64,000 nucleotides of DNA from Micromonospora sp. WMMA1947 (lineage in GTDB: Bacteria > Actinomycetota > Actinomycetes > Mycobacteriales > Micromonosporaceae): the NCBI RefSeq assembly GCF_027497355.1, contig NZ_CP114909.1, positions 2,294,001 to 2,358,000 of the forward strand. The letters run 5' to 3'. The position numbers and the translations under genes are program-made. How positions within the stretch are numbered: position 1 is the first letter of the stretch; each line of letters begins with the position of its first letter. This document shows positions 47,879 to 56,002 of the stretch, piece by piece. The notes under the pieces were generated by a model. That model was given only the letters and a program-made list of their open reading frames with translations, ran no database searches and was not told where the DNA came from.

Positions 47879-48052
47879 GTTCCACTCCATCCCTCGCTGG
47901 TCCGGGCGGCGAGCATCGCCGGGCCCGCTCACCACCGGCTCACCGCGCCGCGCGGCAGGCGTCGGGCGAACGGACCCGGCCGGCCGGGTTCCTCACCACG
48001 CGATCACCGTCGGGCGACAACCCCGGGCCGGTACCGGGTCGTCCTGTTCGGT

Positions 48053-49405
48053 ATGGAGTTCCGCCTGCTCGGGCCGTTCGAGGCCCGCCACGACGGCCGG
48101 CCGGTCGAGGTCGGCAGCCGCCGCCAGGAGCGTTGCCTGCTCGGGGTGCTGCTGCTCGACGTGGGCCGGGTGGTGCCGACCGACCGCCTCATCGACCTGC
48201 TCTGGAACGGCCGGCCGCCGGCCACGGCGCGCAGTGCGGTGCAGACGTACATCGGGCGGCTGCGGGGCTCGCTCCATCCGTACGGGGTGCTGATCAGCAC
48301 CCGGGGCGAGGGCTACGCGGTGGAGGAGGACGGGCACCGGGTCGACGTCGACGAGTTCGCCGAGTTGGTCCGGGCGGCCGGCCGGACCACCGATCCCGCC
48401 GAGCGGGTGCGGTCGCTCGACCGGGCGCTCGCCCTCTGGCGCGGGCCGTTGCTCGCCGACGCGGCGGACGACGAACTGCGGGACCGGCTGCACGGCACGG
48501 TCGAGGAACTTCGCCTCGTCGCCGTGGAACTACGGGCCGAGGCCCAGCTCGCGCTGGGCCGGCACACGCGGGCGATCGCGGACCTGATGCCGCTGGCCGC
48601 CCAGCACCCGACGCGGGAGCATCTCGTGGCGGTCCTGATGACCGCCCTGTACCGGGGCGCCCGGCGGGCCGACGCGCTGCGCCTCTACCGCGCCACCCGG
48701 GACGTGCTCGCGGCCGACTTCGGCGTCGAGCCGGGGCCCCGCCTCCGGGAGGTGCAGCGCCGGGTGCTCGCGGGCGACGACCGGCTGGACCGGGCCGCCC
48801 GGCCGATGCACGAGATCCGGGTCGGCGACGAGAGCCTGCCGTGGAGCGTGGGCGGCCATCCGGCCCTGGACTTCTGCAACACCCTCGCCGGGTGGGGGCA
48901 CGAGCCTCCGTTGCCCGGCGCCGAGTGGCTGCGCGGCTACCGCACCCTTGCCGTCTGGGCCGGCCACGTCGGGCTGGTGGACGAGGTCTCGACGAACCGC
49001 CTGCTGCACCTCGCGCGCCGTGACCCGGGAGCGGCGGAGACGGTGCTCGACGAGGCCCGTACGCTTCGCGCGGCGCTCTACGCCAGCCTGGTCGACCCGG
49101 ACGACGGCCCGGCCTTCGAGACGGTCGCGCGGGCCGCCGAGGCCGCCGCCCGTACGCTCGTCTTCCGGCGTGAGACCGACGGACGCGGCCGCTGGTGGCC
49201 GGACCTTGCCGCCGGGCTGCGGCTGCCGGTGCACGCCGCCGCGTTCAGTGGTGCGCAACTTCTCGCCGATCCGGCCCGGTTCACGGTGCGGGTCTGCCCG
49301 GACCGGCGGTGCGGGTGGCTGTTCCTGGACGAGAGCGGACTGCGCCGGTGGTGCAGTCTGGGGACGTGCGGCGGCCGGGCGGGCGCGTCCTGCCGGAGTG
49401 CCTGA
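48053..49405 (+). CDS. SARP/AfsR-type regulator fused to an ABATE-CGNR-like domain
   Basis: 450 aa. N-terminal winged-helix (MEFRLLGPFEARHDGRPVEVG to RGEGYAVE, residues 1-90) followed by a BTAD helical domain (VDEFAELVRAAGRTTD to RRVLAGDDR, about 95-245), as in antibiotic regulatory proteins. From about residue 262 the protein changes to an ABATE-like region (HPALDFCNTLAGWGHEPPLPG) and ends with a zinc-finger-like CPDRRCGWLFLDESGLRRW then CSLGTCGGRA. The CGNR signature is CGGR here and the usual Arg-rich tail is truncated. Function: transcription regulator, target unknown. Confidence 0.8.
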   Translation: MEFRLLGPFEARHDGRPVEVGSRRQERCLLGVLLLDVGRVVPTDRLIDLLWNGRPPATARSAVQTYIGRLRGSLHPYGVLISTRGEGYAVEEDGHRVDVDEFAELVRAAGRTTDPAERVRSLDRALALWRGPLLADAADDELRDRLHGTVEELRLVAVELRAEAQLALGRHTRAIADLMPLAAQHPTREHLVAVLMTALYRGARRADALRLYRATRDVLAADFGVEPGPRLREVQRRVLAGDDRLDRAARPMHEIRVGDESLPWSVGGHPALDFCNTLAGWGHEPPLPGAEWLRGYRTLAVWAGHVGLVDEVSTNRLLHLARRDPGAAETVLDEARTLRAALYASLVDPDDGPAFETVARAAEAAARTLVFRRETDGRGRWWPDLAAGLRLPVHAAAFSGAQLLADPARFTVRVCPDRRCGWLFLDESGLRRWCSLGTCGGRAGASCRSA

Positions 49406-49455
49406 CGGCGGGCACCCTCGGCGCGCGGTGGGGCCGGGCGGATACGCTCGCCGGG

Positions 49456-50463
49456 ATGCCGAGTGACGCCGCTCCCGACCAGTCCGCCGCCGACGGCTAC
49501 CTGCAACGTGCCCACCTGCTCGCCGAGCTGGGGCGCTACGACGAGGGGATCGGCGAACTCACCGCGCTGATCGCGACCGAGCCGGCGCACGTGCCCGCGT
49601 TGACCATGCTGGCCCGGATGCACCTGGCCGCCGACCGGCCGGCCGAGGCGCTCGCCGTCGCCGAAACCGCAGTCGAGAAGGCAACCGCCGGCCCCGAGGC
49701 GGTGCCGCTGCTCGTGGCGCGCGGGTTCGCGCTGCTCGACCTCGAACGCTGGAAGCCCGCCGCCGCGACCGCCGACGAGATCCTGGCGCGCGCGCCGGGC
49801 GACGCGTACGCGCAGCGCAGTGCCGCCGCCCTGCTCTCCGCGTCGCGCAACGGGCAGGCGGCGCTGGACGCGGCGTGGCGGGGTGTCGAGCTGTCGTCGG
49901 ACGAGCCGGAGGCGCACCTGGTGCTCGGCCTGGTCGCGGTGCGGCTGCAACTGTTCGACCTGGCCGAGCGGGCCTACCGGGAGGCGCTGCGGCTGGACCC
50001 GGAGCTGGGTGAGGCGGGGCAGGACGTGGGCGTGGCCCGGCTGGAACGCCGCCGGTACGCCGAGACGCTGGAACACCTGACCGCGATGGCGGACCTGCCC
50101 GTGGCGCGCCCCGACCCGGCACGGACCGTGGACGACGGCATCCGGCGGCTCCTGCTGTCGGTGGCCGGTTTGTCCCTGGTCGCGAGCGTGCTGGTCGGCG
50201 CCCTGGCCCCGGCTTCGCCGGGCGCGTCCCGGCTGTTCGCGGTGCTGGCGGTGGGCGGGGTGGCGGTGCTGCTGCGGCGCCCGGCGACGTGGCGGCCCGG
50301 CCTGCGGGAGGCGATGGCGCGCGGCCTGGTCGTGCCGGTCTACGCGGCTGCCGCCGCGGTGGTGCTGCTGCTCGCGTACGCGCTGGTCGGCGGCCCGTGG
50401 CCGCTGGTCGGGGCGATCACCGCGTCGGTGGTGGCCGGATTCACCGCTTTCGCTCGCCGGTGA
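49456..50463 (+). CDS. TPR-repeat membrane protein
   Basis: 335 aa. Residues 1-225 contain about five tetratricopeptide-like repeats (YLQRAHLLAELGRYDEGI; ALTMLARMHLAADRPAEAL; AHLVLGLVAVRLQLFDLAERAYREALRLDPE), followed by two to four helices at the C-terminus (LLLSVAGLSLVASVLVGALA; VVPVYAAAAAVVLLLAYAL). It probably scaffolds partners at the membrane; partners are not evident. Confidence 0.75.
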   Translation: MPSDAAPDQSAADGYLQRAHLLAELGRYDEGIGELTALIATEPAHVPALTMLARMHLAADRPAEALAVAETAVEKATAGPEAVPLLVARGFALLDLERWKPAAATADEILARAPGDAYAQRSAAALLSASRNGQAALDAAWRGVELSSDEPEAHLVLGLVAVRLQLFDLAERAYREALRLDPELGEAGQDVGVARLERRRYAETLEHLTAMADLPVARPDPARTVDDGIRRLLLSVAGLSLVASVLVGALAPASPGASRLFAVLAVGGVAVLLRRPATWRPGLREAMARGLVVPVYAAAAAVVLLLAYALVGGPWPLVGAITASVVAGFTAFARR

Positions 50464-50508
50464 GAGGGTAGGAGGACCGGAAACACCGGCTGAAGGAAGC
50501 GGGACTCA

Positions 50509-51549
50509 GTGCTCACCGTCAACGCCTACGCGGCGACGTCCGCGACCGAACCGCTCGCTCCGACCACCATCGAGCGGCGGGATCTCGGACCGGACGACGT
50601 TCTCATCGACATCAAGTTCTCCGGCATCTGCCACTCCGACATCCACACCGCGCGCAGCGAGTGGGGCCCGACGCGCTACCCGATCGTGGTGGGTCACGAG
50701 ATCGCGGGCGTGGTGCGGGAGGTCGGCTCCGCGGTCACGAAGTTCGCCGTCGGCGACCGGGTCGGCGTCGGCTGCCTGGTCGACTCCTGCCGGGAGTGCG
50801 ACAGCTGCCGCAAGGGGCTGGAGCAGTACTGCCTCAAGGGCAGCACCGGCACGTACGGCGGGGTGGGCCGGGACGGCGAGCCGACTCAGGGCGGCTACTC
50901 GCAGGCCATCGTGGTCACCGAGGACTTCGTGCTGCGCATCCCGGACGGCATCGAGCTGGACGCCGCCGCGCCGCTGCTCTGCGCCGGCATCACCACGTAC
51001 TCGCCGCTGCGGCACTGGAACGCCGGGCCCGGCCGCCGGGTGGCGGTGATCGGCATGGGCGGTCTCGGCCACATGGCCGTGAAGCTGGCCCACGCGATGG
51101 GCGCCGAGGTGACGGTGCTGTCGCAGTCGCTGAAGAAGCGGGAGGACGGGCTGCGGCTCGGCGCCGACCACTACTACGCGACCTCGGACGAGGAGACGTT
51201 CCGCGAGCTGGCCGGCTCGTTCGACCTGATCATCAACACGGTGAGCGCGACCCTCGACATGGACGCGTACCTGCGGCTGCTGGCGGTGGACGGGACGCTC
51301 GTCAACGTGGGCGCCCCGGAGAAGCCGCTGTCGGTGCACGCGTTCTCGCTGATCCCGGGCCGGCGGTCGTTCGCCGGGTCGAGCATCGGCGGCATCGCGG
51401 AGACCCAGGAGATGCTCGACTTCTGCGCCGAGCACGGGCTGGGCGCCGAGATCGAGGTGATCGGCGCCGACAAGATCAACGAGGCGTACGAGCGGGTGCT
51501 CGCCTCCGACGTGCGCTACCGCTTCGTCATCGACGCGTCCACGTTCTGA
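50509..51549 (+). CDS. Zinc-dependent NAD(P) alcohol dehydrogenase (YahK/AdhC type)
   Basis: 346 aa from GTG. Catalytic zinc ligands in [10 protein letters not shown] (Cys and Asp/His) and [14 protein letters not shown]; structural zinc cysteines in [17 protein letters not shown]; nucleotide-binding [24 protein letters not shown]. Resembles cinnamyl-alcohol/aldehyde reductases with broad substrates. It reduces or oxidises aldehydes; physiological substrate unknown. Confidence 0.9.
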   Translation: MLTVNAYAATSATEPLAPTTIERRDLGPDDVLIDIKFSGICHSDIHTARSEWGPTRYPIVVGHEIAGVVREVGSAVTKFAVGDRVGVGCLVDSCRECDSCRKGLEQYCLKGSTGTYGGVGRDGEPTQGGYSQAIVVTEDFVLRIPDGIELDAAAPLLCAGITTYSPLRHWNAGPGRRVAVIGMGGLGHMAVKLAHAMGAEVTVLSQSLKKREDGLRLGADHYYATSDEETFRELAGSFDLIINTVSATLDMDAYLRLLAVDGTLVNVGAPEKPLSVHAFSLIPGRRSFAGSSIGGIAETQEMLDFCAEHGLGAEIEVIGADKINEAYERVLASDVRYRFVIDASTF

Positions 51550-51558
51550 CGACCACGT

Positions 51559-51599
51559 GCGAAGGGGCCGCGTCCGTGCCGGGCGCGGCCCCTTTCGCG
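51559..51599. terminator. Bidirectional terminator between alcohol dehydrogenase and hmgA
   Basis: GCGAAGGGGCCGCG and CGCGGCCCCTTTCGC pair with a bulge, separated by about 11 bases. Both convergent genes end within 10 bases of it. Confidence 0.75.
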
Positions 51600-51603
51600 T
51601 ACG

Positions 51604-52800
51604 TCAGGACTTGCGCGCCCAGGTCCAGGCGTAGCCGTCGTCCTCGCAGGCGGCGGCCGCGTCGCAGAGGTCCAGCGGGCGGAACGTGTCCACCATGACC
51701 GCCAGCTCGTCGAAGAACTCCGCCCCGATCGACCGCTCGGCCGCGCCCGGCTGCGGGCCGTGGGTGAACCCGGACGGGTGCAGCGAGATCGAGCCCTGCT
51801 CGATGCCGGAGCCGCGCCGGGCCTCGTAGTTGCCGCCGGTGTAGAACAGCATCTCGTCCGAGTCGACGTTGTGGTGGTTGTACGGCACCGGGATGGCGGC
51901 CGGGTGGTAGTCCACCTTGCGCGGCACGAACGAGCAGATCACGAAGTTCGGGCCCTGGAATGTCTGGTGCACGGGCGGCGGCTGGTGGATCCGCCCGGTG
52001 ATCGGCTCGAAGTCGTGGATGGAGAACGCCCACGGGTACATGTGCCCGTCCCAGCCGACCACGTCGAACGGGTGGTTCGCATAAACATGACGCGTCCAGG
52101 CTGTGCCGCTGCCACCCGGGCCTGCGGCCCGAGACCGGTGCTTCACCAGCACCTCGACCTCCTCGCCGTCGACGAGCAGCGGGGTGTCCGGTCCGCGGAC
52201 GTCGCGCTCGCAGTAGGGCGCGTGCTCGAGGAACTGCCCGCGTACGGAGAGGTAGCGCTTGGGTGGCCCGATGTGGCCGGACGCCTCGACGGCGAGCAGC
52301 CGGGTCGGTTCGTCACCGGTGGGCACCAGGCGGTGGATGGTCGAGGTGGGGATGACGACGTAGTCGCCGGCGACCGCGTCGAGCACGCCGAACGGCGACT
52401 CGACCCGCATCGACCCGGCCTCCAGGTAGAGGCAGTGGTCGCCGGTGGCGTCGCGGAACAGCGGCGACGGCCGGTCGGCGAGCACGTACGCGATCCGCAC
52501 GTCGTCGTTGGCGAGCAGGTACTGCCGGCCGAGCACCGGGTCCGCGCCGGTGCCGTCGAGCTTGTGCGTGCGCAGGTGGCGCGGCTTGAGCGGCAGGTTC
52601 GGCAGGCGGGTGACGGTGGGCGGGGCGTACTCCTGCGCGGCGAGGATCGCGGTCGGCGCGTGCCGGTGGTAGAGCAGCGACGAGTCGGAGGAGAAGCCCT
52701 CCTGGCCGACCAGTTCCTCGGCGTAGAGCGTGCCGTCGGGCTGGCGGAACTGGGTGTGGCGCTTGCGCGGCACGTCGCCGACGCTGCGGTAGTACGGCAT
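51604..52800 (-). CDS. hmgA: Homogentisate 1,2-dioxygenase
   Basis: 398 aa from ATG 52800 with GGGAGG upstream. It opens homogentisate to maleylacetoacetate in tyrosine catabolism. Iron ligands can be placed in PYNHHNVDSDEMLFYTGG (His and Glu) and SLHPSGFTHGPQPG (His). Other conserved blocks: GDHCLYLEAGSMRVESPFG, YVVIPTSTIHRL, GWDGHMYPWAFSIHDFEPITG. The divergent gene pair leading to fahA lies across the promoter region. Confidence 0.95.
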   Translation of the reverse strand: MPYYRSVGDVPRKRHTQFRQPDGTLYAEELVGQEGFSSDSSLLYHRHAPTAILAAQEYAPPTVTRLPNLPLKPRHLRTHKLDGTGADPVLGRQYLLANDDVRIAYVLADRPSPLFRDATGDHCLYLEAGSMRVESPFGVLDAVAGDYVVIPTSTIHRLVPTGDEPTRLLAVEASGHIGPPKRYLSVRGQFLEHAPYCERDVRGPDTPLLVDGEEVEVLVKHRSRAAGPGGSGTAWTRHVYANHPFDVVGWDGHMYPWAFSIHDFEPITGRIHQPPPVHQTFQGPNFVICSFVPRKVDYHPAAIPVPYNHHNVDSDEMLFYTGGNYEARRGSGIEQGSISLHPSGFTHGPQPGAAERSIGAEFFDELAVMVDTFRPLDLCDAAAACEDDGYAWTWARKS

Positions 52801-52835
52801 CTCGCCTCCCGATATGTCCCGTTCTCCGGCCGGTG

Positions 52836-52854
52836 GCGTCCGATAATCGGACGC
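52836..52854. promoter_or_regulatory. 19-nt perfect palindrome, probable operator
   Basis: GCGTCCGATAATCGGACGC, each arm GCGTCCGAT with a single central A. It is in the 94-bp gap between divergent hmgA and the unknown gene before fahA, and its centre contains the AT-rich GATAAT. A dimeric regulator could control both operons from here; the regulator is not identified. Confidence 0.8.
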
Positions 52855-52856
52855 GG

Positions 52857-52886
52857 TTGTCCGTTCCTCGTAGCGTCCCGTACATT
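52857..52886 (+). promoter_or_regulatory. Candidate promoter for the unknown gene plus fahA
   Basis: TTGTCC (52857-52862) and TACATT (52881-52886) are 18 bases apart. Transcription would start about 52892-52895, at or next to the GTG start codon, so a leaderless message is possible. The palindrome lies just upstream of the -35. Confidence 0.5.
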
Positions 52887-52894
52887 CTTGTCTC

Positions 52895-53761
52895 GTGTCA
52901 ACGCAGGTGCCCCGCCTCCTCTCCGGCCTGGTGGACGACGCCGCGGTCTTCCCGCCCGGCAACGCCCCGCTGCCCGACGCGGTGACCGCGCACCGCACCC
53001 ACCGCACCGCCTGGTACGCCGACATGGTCGGGCCGCTGCTGCTGCCCGCCTCGGAGATTCAGCGCGGGTCGCTGAGCGGCCTGGTGGACGCGACCGAGGG
53101 CCTGGTCATCGGCCTGATCGGCGACACCGGCCTGGACCAGCTCCCGCAGGCGCTGGAAGCGCTCGCGCCCGACGGGGTGACCGCCCGGCAGATCGAGGCG
53201 CCGGTGGCCAAGCGCGGCGAGGACCCGCAACCCGGGCTGGCCGAGCTGATGACACTCGCCGGCCGGCTGGACGGCACCGGCGTGTACGCGGAGATCCCGC
53301 TGACCTTCGGGCTGATGGGCGCGCTCGACGCGCTCGCCGAGGCACGCGCCGGCGGGCTGCCGGTGGCGGCCAAGTTCCGTACCGGCGGGCTCGCCGCCGA
53401 GCTGTTCCCCACCCCGGTCGAGCTGGCCGCGGTGATCTGCGCCTGCCGCGACCGGAAGCTGCCGTTCAAGCTCACCGCCGGCCTGCACCACGCGATCCGG
53501 CACCGCGACCCGGAGACCGGCTTCACCCACCACGGTTTCGTCAACGTGCTGGGCGCGACGCTCGCCGCCGTCGGGGGCGCCGAGGTGGACGGCGTGGCCG
53601 AGCTGCTCGCCGCCACCGACCCGGTACGCGTGGTCGAGCCGGCCCGGGCGCACCGCGACGCCGAGCGCCCGCTCTGGGTGGGGTACGGCTCGTGCAGCAT
53701 CTCCGAACCACTGAGCGATCTGATCCGGCTGGGGCTGGTGAACGGAGGCTATGAGGCATGA
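52895..53761 (+). CDS. Conserved hypothetical protein between hmgA and fahA
   Basis: 288 aa. A soluble, probably alpha/beta protein. Notable patches: LLSGLVDDAAVFPPGNAPLP at the start, VYAEIPLTFGLMGALDALAEA, VAAKFRTGGLAAELFPTPVEL, LPFKLTAGLHHAIRH with Lys and two His, and THHGFVNVLGA. The Lys/His pattern suggests an enzyme, perhaps a TIM barrel, but I cannot name it. It overlaps fahA (ATGA). Because the usual maleylacetoacetate isomerase gene is missing nearby, a role in that step is worth testing. Confidence 0.75.
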   Translation: MSTQVPRLLSGLVDDAAVFPPGNAPLPDAVTAHRTHRTAWYADMVGPLLLPASEIQRGSLSGLVDATEGLVIGLIGDTGLDQLPQALEALAPDGVTARQIEAPVAKRGEDPQPGLAELMTLAGRLDGTGVYAEIPLTFGLMGALDALAEARAGGLPVAAKFRTGGLAAELFPTPVELAAVICACRDRKLPFKLTAGLHHAIRHRDPETGFTHHGFVNVLGATLAAVGGAEVDGVAELLAATDPVRVVEPARAHRDAERPLWVGYGSCSISEPLSDLIRLGLVNGGYEA

Positions 53762-54957
53762 CCTGGGTACCAGGAGCGGCGGGGTCGCCGTACGGGGTGA
53801 CGAACCTGCCGTACGGCGTGTTCCGGCACGGCGAGGGTGAGCCGCGCATCGGCGTCCGCATCGGCGACGTCGCGCTGGACCTGGCCGGCGCGGAGGCGGC
53901 CGGTCTGGTGCTGGCCGGCGGCGCGCTGGGTGAGCCGACGCTCAACGCCTTCATGGCGCTCGGCCGCCCGCAGTGGACGGCGGTCCGGCAGCGGGTCGTC
54001 GAGCTGCTCACCGACCCGGAGCACCGGCCGGCGGTCGAGCCGCTGCTGGTGCCGCTGCGTGAGGTCGAGATGGCGCTGCCGTTCGAGGTGGCCGACTACG
54101 TCGACTTCTACTCCTCGGAGCACCACGCCTCGAACGTCGGGCAGATCTTCCGGCCCGGGCAGCCGCCGCTGCTGCCGAACTGGAAGCACGTGCCGATCGG
54201 CTACCACGGCCGGGCCGGCACCGTGGTCGTCTCCGGCACCCCTGTGGTACGCCCGACGGGCCAGCGGGCCAGCGCGCAGGGCCCCACCACGGGCGCCTCG
54301 GTCCGGCTGGACATCGAGGCCGAGGTGGGCTTCGTGGTGGGTGTGCCGAGCCGGCTCGGCGACCGGGTGGCGGTGGCCGACTTCGCCGACCACGTGTTCG
54401 GCGTGGTGCTCGTCAACGACTGGTCGGCCCGGGACATCCAGGCGTGGGAGTACCAGCCGCTCGGACCGTTCCTCGGCAAGTCGTTCGCCACCTCCGTCTC
54501 GGCCTGGGTGACGCCGCTGGAGGCGCTGGCCGACGCGTTCGTACCGGCGCCCGACCAGGACCCGCCGGTGCAGGACTACCTGCGCGCCACCCCGCACCTC
54601 GGGCTGGACCTGACGCTGTCGGTGCAGTGGAACGGTGAGCGGGTCGCCGAGCCGCCGTTCGCCGGCATGTACTGGACCCCGGCCCAGCAGCTCGCGCACC
54701 TCACCGTCAACGGCGCGTCGCTGCGTACCGGCGACCTCTACGCCTCCGGCACCGTCTCCGGTCCGGAGCGCGGCCAGGTCGGGTCGTTCCTGGAGCTGAC
54801 CTGGGGCGGGTCCGAGCCGGTCAAGTTCGCCGACGGCAGCGAGCGGACGTTCCTGGAGGACGGCGACACGGTGACGATCACCGCCACCGCGCCCGGCCCG
54901 GACGGCACCACTGTCGCGTTGGGCGAGGTCACCGGGACCATCCTGCCGGCCCGCTGA
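53758..54957 (+). CDS. fahA: Fumarylacetoacetase
   Basis: 399 aa. It hydrolyses fumarylacetoacetate to fumarate and acetoacetate, the last step of tyrosine catabolism. Motifs: VADYVDFYSSEHHASNVG (metal Asp and catalytic His), PIGYHGRAGTVVVSG, DIEAEVGFVVGV, LVNDWSARDIQAWEYQPLGPFLGKSFATS. Usual length. Coupled to the previous gene by a 4-nt overlap; a very strong hairpin follows. Confidence 0.96.
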   Translation: MTWVPGAAGSPYGVTNLPYGVFRHGEGEPRIGVRIGDVALDLAGAEAAGLVLAGGALGEPTLNAFMALGRPQWTAVRQRVVELLTDPEHRPAVEPLLVPLREVEMALPFEVADYVDFYSSEHHASNVGQIFRPGQPPLLPNWKHVPIGYHGRAGTVVVSGTPVVRPTGQRASAQGPTTGASVRLDIEAEVGFVVGVPSRLGDRVAVADFADHVFGVVLVNDWSARDIQAWEYQPLGPFLGKSFATSVSAWVTPLEALADAFVPAPDQDPPVQDYLRATPHLGLDLTLSVQWNGERVAEPPFAGMYWTPAQQLAHLTVNGASLRTGDLYASGTVSGPERGQVGSFLELTWGGSEPVKFADGSERTFLEDGDTVTITATAPGPDGTTVALGEVTGTILPAR

Positions 54958-54973
54958 CATCCGGCCTTCCGAT

Positions 54974-55006
54974 GGCCCCGGTCGCACCCGTAGTGCGACC
55001 GGGGCC
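54974..55006 (+). terminator. Hairpin terminator after fahA
   Basis: Perfect 14-bp stem GGCCCCGGTCGCAC / GTGCGACCGGGGCC with a 5-nt loop, followed by GTTTCC, 16 bases after the stop. Confidence 0.9.
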
Positions 55007-55131
55007 GTTTCCTTCGGCGTTGATCGCTCCGGATCACGTACGCCCCGGGCGGCGCCTCCAGGTCGAGCTGGAGTGCTGTCGGCACCGGGTCGGGGGGCGT
55101 ACCGGGGCAAGCCGAACAGGAAGGACCGAGC

Positions 55132-55341
55132 ATGACCGAGTTGACCGGTGCCGTCTGGCGTACCAGTAGCCGCTCGAACGATCAGGGCCTCTGCGTCGAG
55201 GTGGCGACGAACGTGGTCGCCGCGCACGGCGTGGTGGGCGTACGCGACTCGAAGGACCCGGACGGCCCCGCGCTCACGGTGAGCCCGCCGGGCTGGGCGG
55301 CGTTCGTCACCGCGCTGCGGAGCGGCACGATCGGCGGCTGA
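55132..55341 (+). CDS. DUF397 small protein
   Basis: 69 aa from ATG with GGAAGGA upstream. Pattern typical of DUF397: GAVWRTSSRSNDQGLCVEVA, GVRDSKDPDGPALTVSP, WAAFVTALRSG. These usually sit beside a helix-turn-helix regulator gene with which they act; no such gene is present here, so this one is an orphan. Confidence 0.85.
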   Translation: MTELTGAVWRTSSRSNDQGLCVEVATNVVAAHGVVGVRDSKDPDGPALTVSPPGWAAFVTALRSGTIGG

Positions 55342-55452
55342 CCGCTCGTGCGCCACACCGGTGCCCCGGCCGGGGCACCGGTAGTGGAAATGTCACAGGG
55401 AGGCTCCCCGTTTCCCGTCACGGCCCGTACCGTGTACGACACGGGAGGTGCC

Positions 55453-55935
55453 ATGTCGACGGTGACCGTTTCCGCATTCATCGAAGCGCAGGACGCCGAC
55501 CTGTGGCGGCTCCTCACCGACCTCCCGTCCCGCGCCGACTGGCTCTCGGCGGTGGACGCGGTCGAGGTCGCCGGCCCCGGTGGGTTCGGGCCGGGCAGCG
55601 TGTGGCGGGAGATCCGCGTCCGGCCGGACGGCGGCACCGAACCCGAGGAGTTCGAGGTGATCGAGGCGGTCGCACCCGGCCGCCTGGTGCTCGGGTCGCG
55701 CGGCGCGGGCGCCGACTACCGGATCACCTGGACGCTGCGCACCGTCGAGCGACGGCGGCGCGGCTGCACCGAGGTCACCGTCGAGCACGAGGCGGTGCCG
55801 ACCCGGGCGTACGGGCGGGTGCTGGCCCTGATCCTCGGCGGCCTGGCCGCCCGCGCGGTCGAGGGCGCGCTCCGGCGTGACCTGGCCGACCTGGCGCTGG
55901 CCGCCGGTACCGCCCGATCCACCGAGGCCGCCTGA
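55453..55935 (+). CDS. SRPBCC (START/polyketide cyclase-like) protein
   Basis: 160 aa from ATG with GGGAGG six bases upstream. N-terminal TVSAFIEAQDADLWRLLTDLPSRADWLSAV and GPGSVWREIRV are typical of the helix-grip fold that binds hydrophobic ligands. The C-terminal part (RVLALILGGLAARAVEGALRRDL) is the long final helix. Ligand unknown. Confidence 0.75.
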   Translation: MSTVTVSAFIEAQDADLWRLLTDLPSRADWLSAVDAVEVAGPGGFGPGSVWREIRVRPDGGTEPEEFEVIEAVAPGRLVLGSRGAGADYRITWTLRTVERRRRGCTEVTVEHEAVPTRAYGRVLALILGGLAARAVEGALRRDLADLALAAGTARSTEAA

Positions 55936-56002
55936 GCCGACCCGGCCGCTCCCCGTACCCGGTCCGCACGCGGCCGGTAGGGTGCCGGGGCGGAGGTGAC
56001 GG

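Noticed and set aside
55018..55040. Further TTGATC-type palindrome after fahA
   Set aside because: Only GTTGATCGCTCC and GGATCACG, too short and without complementary arms.
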